DNA of 64,000 nucleotides from Candidatus Oscillochloris fontis (GTDB lineage Bacteria > Chloroflexota > Chloroflexia > Chloroflexales > Chloroflexaceae): contig NZ_RYFD01000002.1 of NCBI RefSeq assembly GCF_004138135.1, forward strand, positions 157,945 through 221,944. Reading direction: 5' to 3'. Every line of letters starts with the position of its first letter. The first letter of the stretch is position 1. Position numbers and translations under genes: made by a program. Shown here in pieces: positions 62,072 to 64,000 of the stretch. The notes under the pieces were generated by a model. That model was given only the letters and a program-made list of their open reading frames with translations. It made no database searches and had not been told where the DNA came from.

Positions 62072-62602
62072 CTACTTCTTCTTCAGTAATTGATCCACAA
62101 TCTCCGCCAAGGCATCAACCTGAGCATGGAGCCGCACAACATCGTTATGGCTAGGCACACTCATCTCGCGGCTCTCAATATGAGCACGTGAAGATTCAGC
62201 GAACTCATGGCGCAACAGCAGTTGTCGCCAACGGACACTCTCATCGGCAGTGATCTCATCACGCTCGATCAGCGTATCGAGACGGCGGCCAATCTCCGCT
62301 TCGATCAGATCATTTCCGCCCAGCGAGGTGAAGAGGGTTTGGCGGAGGCTAGCGATAGTATCGCCACCAAGCTGGATCATCCCCGTAAGGAAGGTTGCTG
62401 GAAGTTGGGGAATACTGCGCCCACGCGACTGAAGCACCACCTGAGCCAGGATGCTAGAAGTAATATTTTCGCCAGTCTCATTGTCGAGGATCTGTACGGC
62501 CTCGTCATCCTGCACCAACTTGGCAATCCCATCAAGGGTGATGTACTGTTTGCGGTTGGTGTGGTAGAGCTTGCGATTGGCGTACTTTTTGATGATATGC
62601 AT
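62072..62602 (-). CDS. phaR: PhaR-like polyhydroxyalkanoate regulator
   Basis: 176 aa from ATG 62602, with GAGGGC upstream. The PHB/PHA accumulation-regulator DNA-binding domain is at the start: IKKYANRKLYHTNRKQYITL, with LVQDDEAVQILDNETGENIT. The end is a coiled coil (VVRLHAQVDALAEIVDQLLKKK). PhaR represses phasin genes and its own gene until it binds PHA granules. A 21-bp site matching those before the phasin gene lies 43-63 bp upstream. Confidence 0.88.
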   Translation of the reverse strand: MHIIKKYANRKLYHTNRKQYITLDGIAKLVQDDEAVQILDNETGENITSSILAQVVLQSRGRSIPQLPATFLTGMIQLGGDTIASLRQTLFTSLGGNDLIEAEIGRRLDTLIERDEITADESVRWRQLLLRHEFAESSRAHIESREMSVPSHNDVVRLHAQVDALAEIVDQLLKKK

Positions 62603-62644
62603 ACGCCCTCGTGATGATAGGTTGGGATGCGGGTGTGTTGCGTA

Positions 62645-62665
62645 GTATAACACACTGCGTTGGGC
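62645..62665. promoter_or_regulatory. putative PhaR operator (half-conserved)
   Basis: GTATAACACACTGCGTT repeats the left half and centre of the two sites at 63329 and 63355; the right end (GGGC) differs. It lies upstream of the phaR start and suggests autoregulation. Confidence 0.5.
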
Positions 62666-62769
62666 GTCTGGGGGGAATTTTTATCACCATCTACAATGCC
62701 GTCAAAGCCTAGCTGATTGCTCAGCCAGGCTTTGGTTGCTGTAGTTCGGATATTGAGTAATCGTAGCCG

Positions 62770-63243
62770 CTACTCTTCGGCCTTAGGGGCAGCCTTGCCC
62801 TTAGGTGTCGGGGCATCCTGAACGCGGCGTAGCTCATCAACCCGCCCGGCGAGGTGGGCAATCTTAGCGCTCAGATCGTCAATGTCGCGCTTGGAGGGAA
62901 TATTGAGCCGATTGAGGAAGTGCTCCAAGTTATTCTCGATCTGGCTACCAATAGTGGTAACCCCACTCTGGATCTGGCTGGTCTGGGGTTGGGCAGTCTT
63001 ACGCAGACGCTCCACGGTCTCATCAATGAGGTTCTGGGCATCCTTCTGAGCGATCTCGCCGCGCTCCACGAGCCGATTGATGAATTCCTCGGCTTCATCA
63101 CGGCTGAGTGCCAATGCGCCCACACCCGCCAGAATCAGCTTACGAATCACCTCAACCATCTGGGTGCTGTTGGCGGCTATTGTGTTCGGCTCGTCAACCT
63201 GGCGGACGTTGACCTCGATCTCTTCAACGCTGGTCATGGTCAT
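62770..63243 (-). CDS. phasin-like granule-associated protein
   Basis: 157 aa, helical and rich in Gln/Glu. It resembles PhaF/PhaI-type phasins: IRKLILAGVGALALSRDEAEEFINRLVERGEIA is the poly-granule-associated signature. It ends in a Lys/Ala/Pro tail (PTPKGKAAPKAEE). Phasins coat PHA granules. AGGAGG precedes the start. The two tandem 21-bp operators 86-132 bp upstream probably control it. No PHA synthase is in the window. Confidence 0.8.
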   Translation of the reverse strand: MTMTSVEEIEVNVRQVDEPNTIAANSTQMVEVIRKLILAGVGALALSRDEAEEFINRLVERGEIAQKDAQNLIDETVERLRKTAQPQTSQIQSGVTTIGSQIENNLEHFLNRLNIPSKRDIDDLSAKIAHLAGRVDELRRVQDAPTPKGKAAPKAEE

Positions 63244-63328
63244 CCTCCTGTATGGTAGGTTTGGGAAAGCAATATGTAGGCAGCACCACGCCTACGGTAG
63301 TATCATAGCATGATGGAGTGGTGTACAA

Positions 63329-63375
63329 GTATAACGCAGTGCGTCATACAGAGAGTATAACACGCTGCGTTATAC
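63329..63375. promoter_or_regulatory. tandem putative PhaR operators
   Basis: Two 21-bp sites (63329-63349 and 63355-63375), centres 26 bp apart. Each begins GTATAAC and ends CATAC or TTATAC, with a GC-rich centre (GCAGTGCG, CGCTGCG). The second is a near-perfect palindrome. They lie upstream of the phasin gene. PhaR sites in other bacteria are TGC/GCA-rich, which fits. Confidence 0.6.
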
Positions 63376-63410
63376 TCGTCAAGGGCAATACATTAAATCT
63401 TCAGGGTGTG

Positions 63411-63624
63411 TGCAAAGTCACCTCCGGTGGGGGTTTGGGGGCATGTATCCGTTCACGATGGGGGTAAACGGATTGCCACTCCTACCCAAAACGACAGGTT
63501 GACGCAAAGGCGCGAAGACGCAAAGGTTTTGTTGCAGGCTTTGCGCCTTTGCGTCTTCGCGTCAAAATCTTGATGTTCGGGGTAGCGTGAACAGTTACGG
63601 GGGCATAGCCCCAAGGACTTTGCA
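63411..63624. repeat. family-3 element interrupted by family-1
   Basis: Left part 63411-63444 (TGCAAAGTCACCTCCGGTGG to GGGGGCAT) and right part 63599-63624 (GGGGGCATAGCCCC to GGACTTTGCA) are the two ends of a family-3 element. The insert at 63445-63598 is bracketed by GGGGGCAT on both sides. Confidence 0.85.
63445..63598. repeat. family-1 MITE-like element inserted in a family-3 element
   Basis: 154 bp starting GTATCCGTTCACGA and ending CGTGAACAGTTAC, with core TTGACGCAAAGGCGCGAAG and its complement. The 8-bp duplication GGGGGCAT is perfect (63437-63444 and 63599-63606). Confidence 0.9.
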
Positions 63625-63627
63625 CGA

Positions 63628-63924
63628 TTAATGCACCCGCACCACCACTATCGTCATATCATCGTGGGTGGGGGCACCCTCTGCAAAACGATCAACCTCA
63701 CTCAGGATATGGTCAATCAGATCGTTTGGTTCGAGGTGGCCCCAGGTAGCAACAAGTGCCTCTAAACGATCAAAACCAAAGAGTTCATGGGAGTGGTTAT
63801 GAGCTTCAACGATTCCATCGGTATAAAAGACCAACGTATCACCATGACAGAGATCGAGTTCAATCTGATCATACTCGACACTAGTCATTATCCCCAACGG
63901 TAACGCAGGTGGAGCATGAATAAC
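63628..63924 (-). pseudogene. C-terminal fragment of a SpoIIE/RsbU-type PP2C phosphatase
   Basis: The frame reads HAPPALPLGIMTSVEYDQIE, then the family signature GDTLVFYTDGIVEAHN, LFGFDRLEALV and the end THDDMTIVVVRVH. This is the last third of a SpoIIE-type Ser/Thr phosphatase with two of the Asp metal ligands. Upstream the frame is stopped (TGA at 63925-63927), and the next upstream sequence that looks like it fits (VLRKVSYS) is in another frame. A 9-bp inverted repeat (GGAGCATGA at 63911, TCATGCTCC at 63975) starts there, so the gene seems interrupted or decayed. Confidence 0.6.
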
Positions 63925-64000
63925 TCACCTTACGCAGTACGTATGTACGGATAAAGACGGTCTTTCGTGCCAGATCATGCTCCTTGCGTCGCCCGTAGCG

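Overview
The window looks like a chromosome segment of a moderately high-GC member of the Chloroflexota, probably a filamentous phototroph relative (Chloroflexales-like). The assignment is inferred from a classical menaquinone cluster, an ArsA/HSP20-domain protein, a lipid-anchored type-1 copper protein, extracellular proteins with C-terminal repeats common in this phylum, and abundant small dispersed repeats. No rRNA, phage, CRISPR or complete insertion sequence was found.

Layout. 1-3200 (minus): the edge of a gene behind a promoter and a CsoR/CstR-like palindrome, then an operon fchA-folD-purD-like. 3289-7536 (plus): an ArsA-like protein with a degenerate P-loop, rpsU, prfA and add. 7576-7849: tRNA-Leu, -Val and -Phe. 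7895-10503 (minus): a PQQ-propeller membrane protein, a GNAT acetyltransferase and a DUF2269 protein. 10804-21512 (plus): a phosphonate locus, phnGHIJKLM, a hexapeptide transferase and the ABC importer phnDCEE. 21527-28834 (minus): menF-menD-menH-menB-menA-menE (no menC). 29170-39847: mixed genes including a 940-aa helicase-like protein with eroded motifs, a cupredoxin lipoprotein, an M14 peptidase, a TerB-like protein and an acyl-CoA synthetase. 39957-43694 (minus): a TPM-domain gene split by a frameshift at an A7 run, plus a lipoprotein. 45236-45430: tRNA-Ile and tRNA-Ala. 45610-48088: feoA and a two-gene FeoB behind a DtxR-type operator. 49510-54188: a HisKA-REC-GAF-alpha/beta-hydrolase fusion and a GT-C-like membrane protein. 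54349-57523 (minus): Uma2, GMC oxidoreductase, DUF6962-like and DUF507-like genes. 57739-63243 (minus): subtilase, patatin, PhaR-like regulator and phasin. The right edge holds a decayed SpoIIE-type phosphatase.

How the genes work together. The phn locus encodes phosphonate import (PhnD/C/E/E), the C-P lyase complex (PhnG/H/I/J/K/L) and the triphosphate hydrolase PhnM; PhnN and PhnP are not here. The PhnJ is very well conserved except that it has lost three of the four cysteines needed by the known radical-SAM enzyme. The men cluster covers most steps from chorismate to demethylmenaquinone. FolD lacks the catalytic lysine needed for cyclohydrolase activity and lies next to an FchA-type protein that could supply it. 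PhaR-like, phasin and patatin genes form a polyester-granule locus with a shared 21-bp operator.

The spaces between genes carry several families of small palindromic elements. The main one (about 120-154 bp, ends GTAAC...GTTAC, core of GACGCAAAG-type arms) is flanked by 8-bp target duplications at several sites, and two copies sit inside other repeats. It therefore looks like a MITE, possibly moved by an IS66-type transposase.
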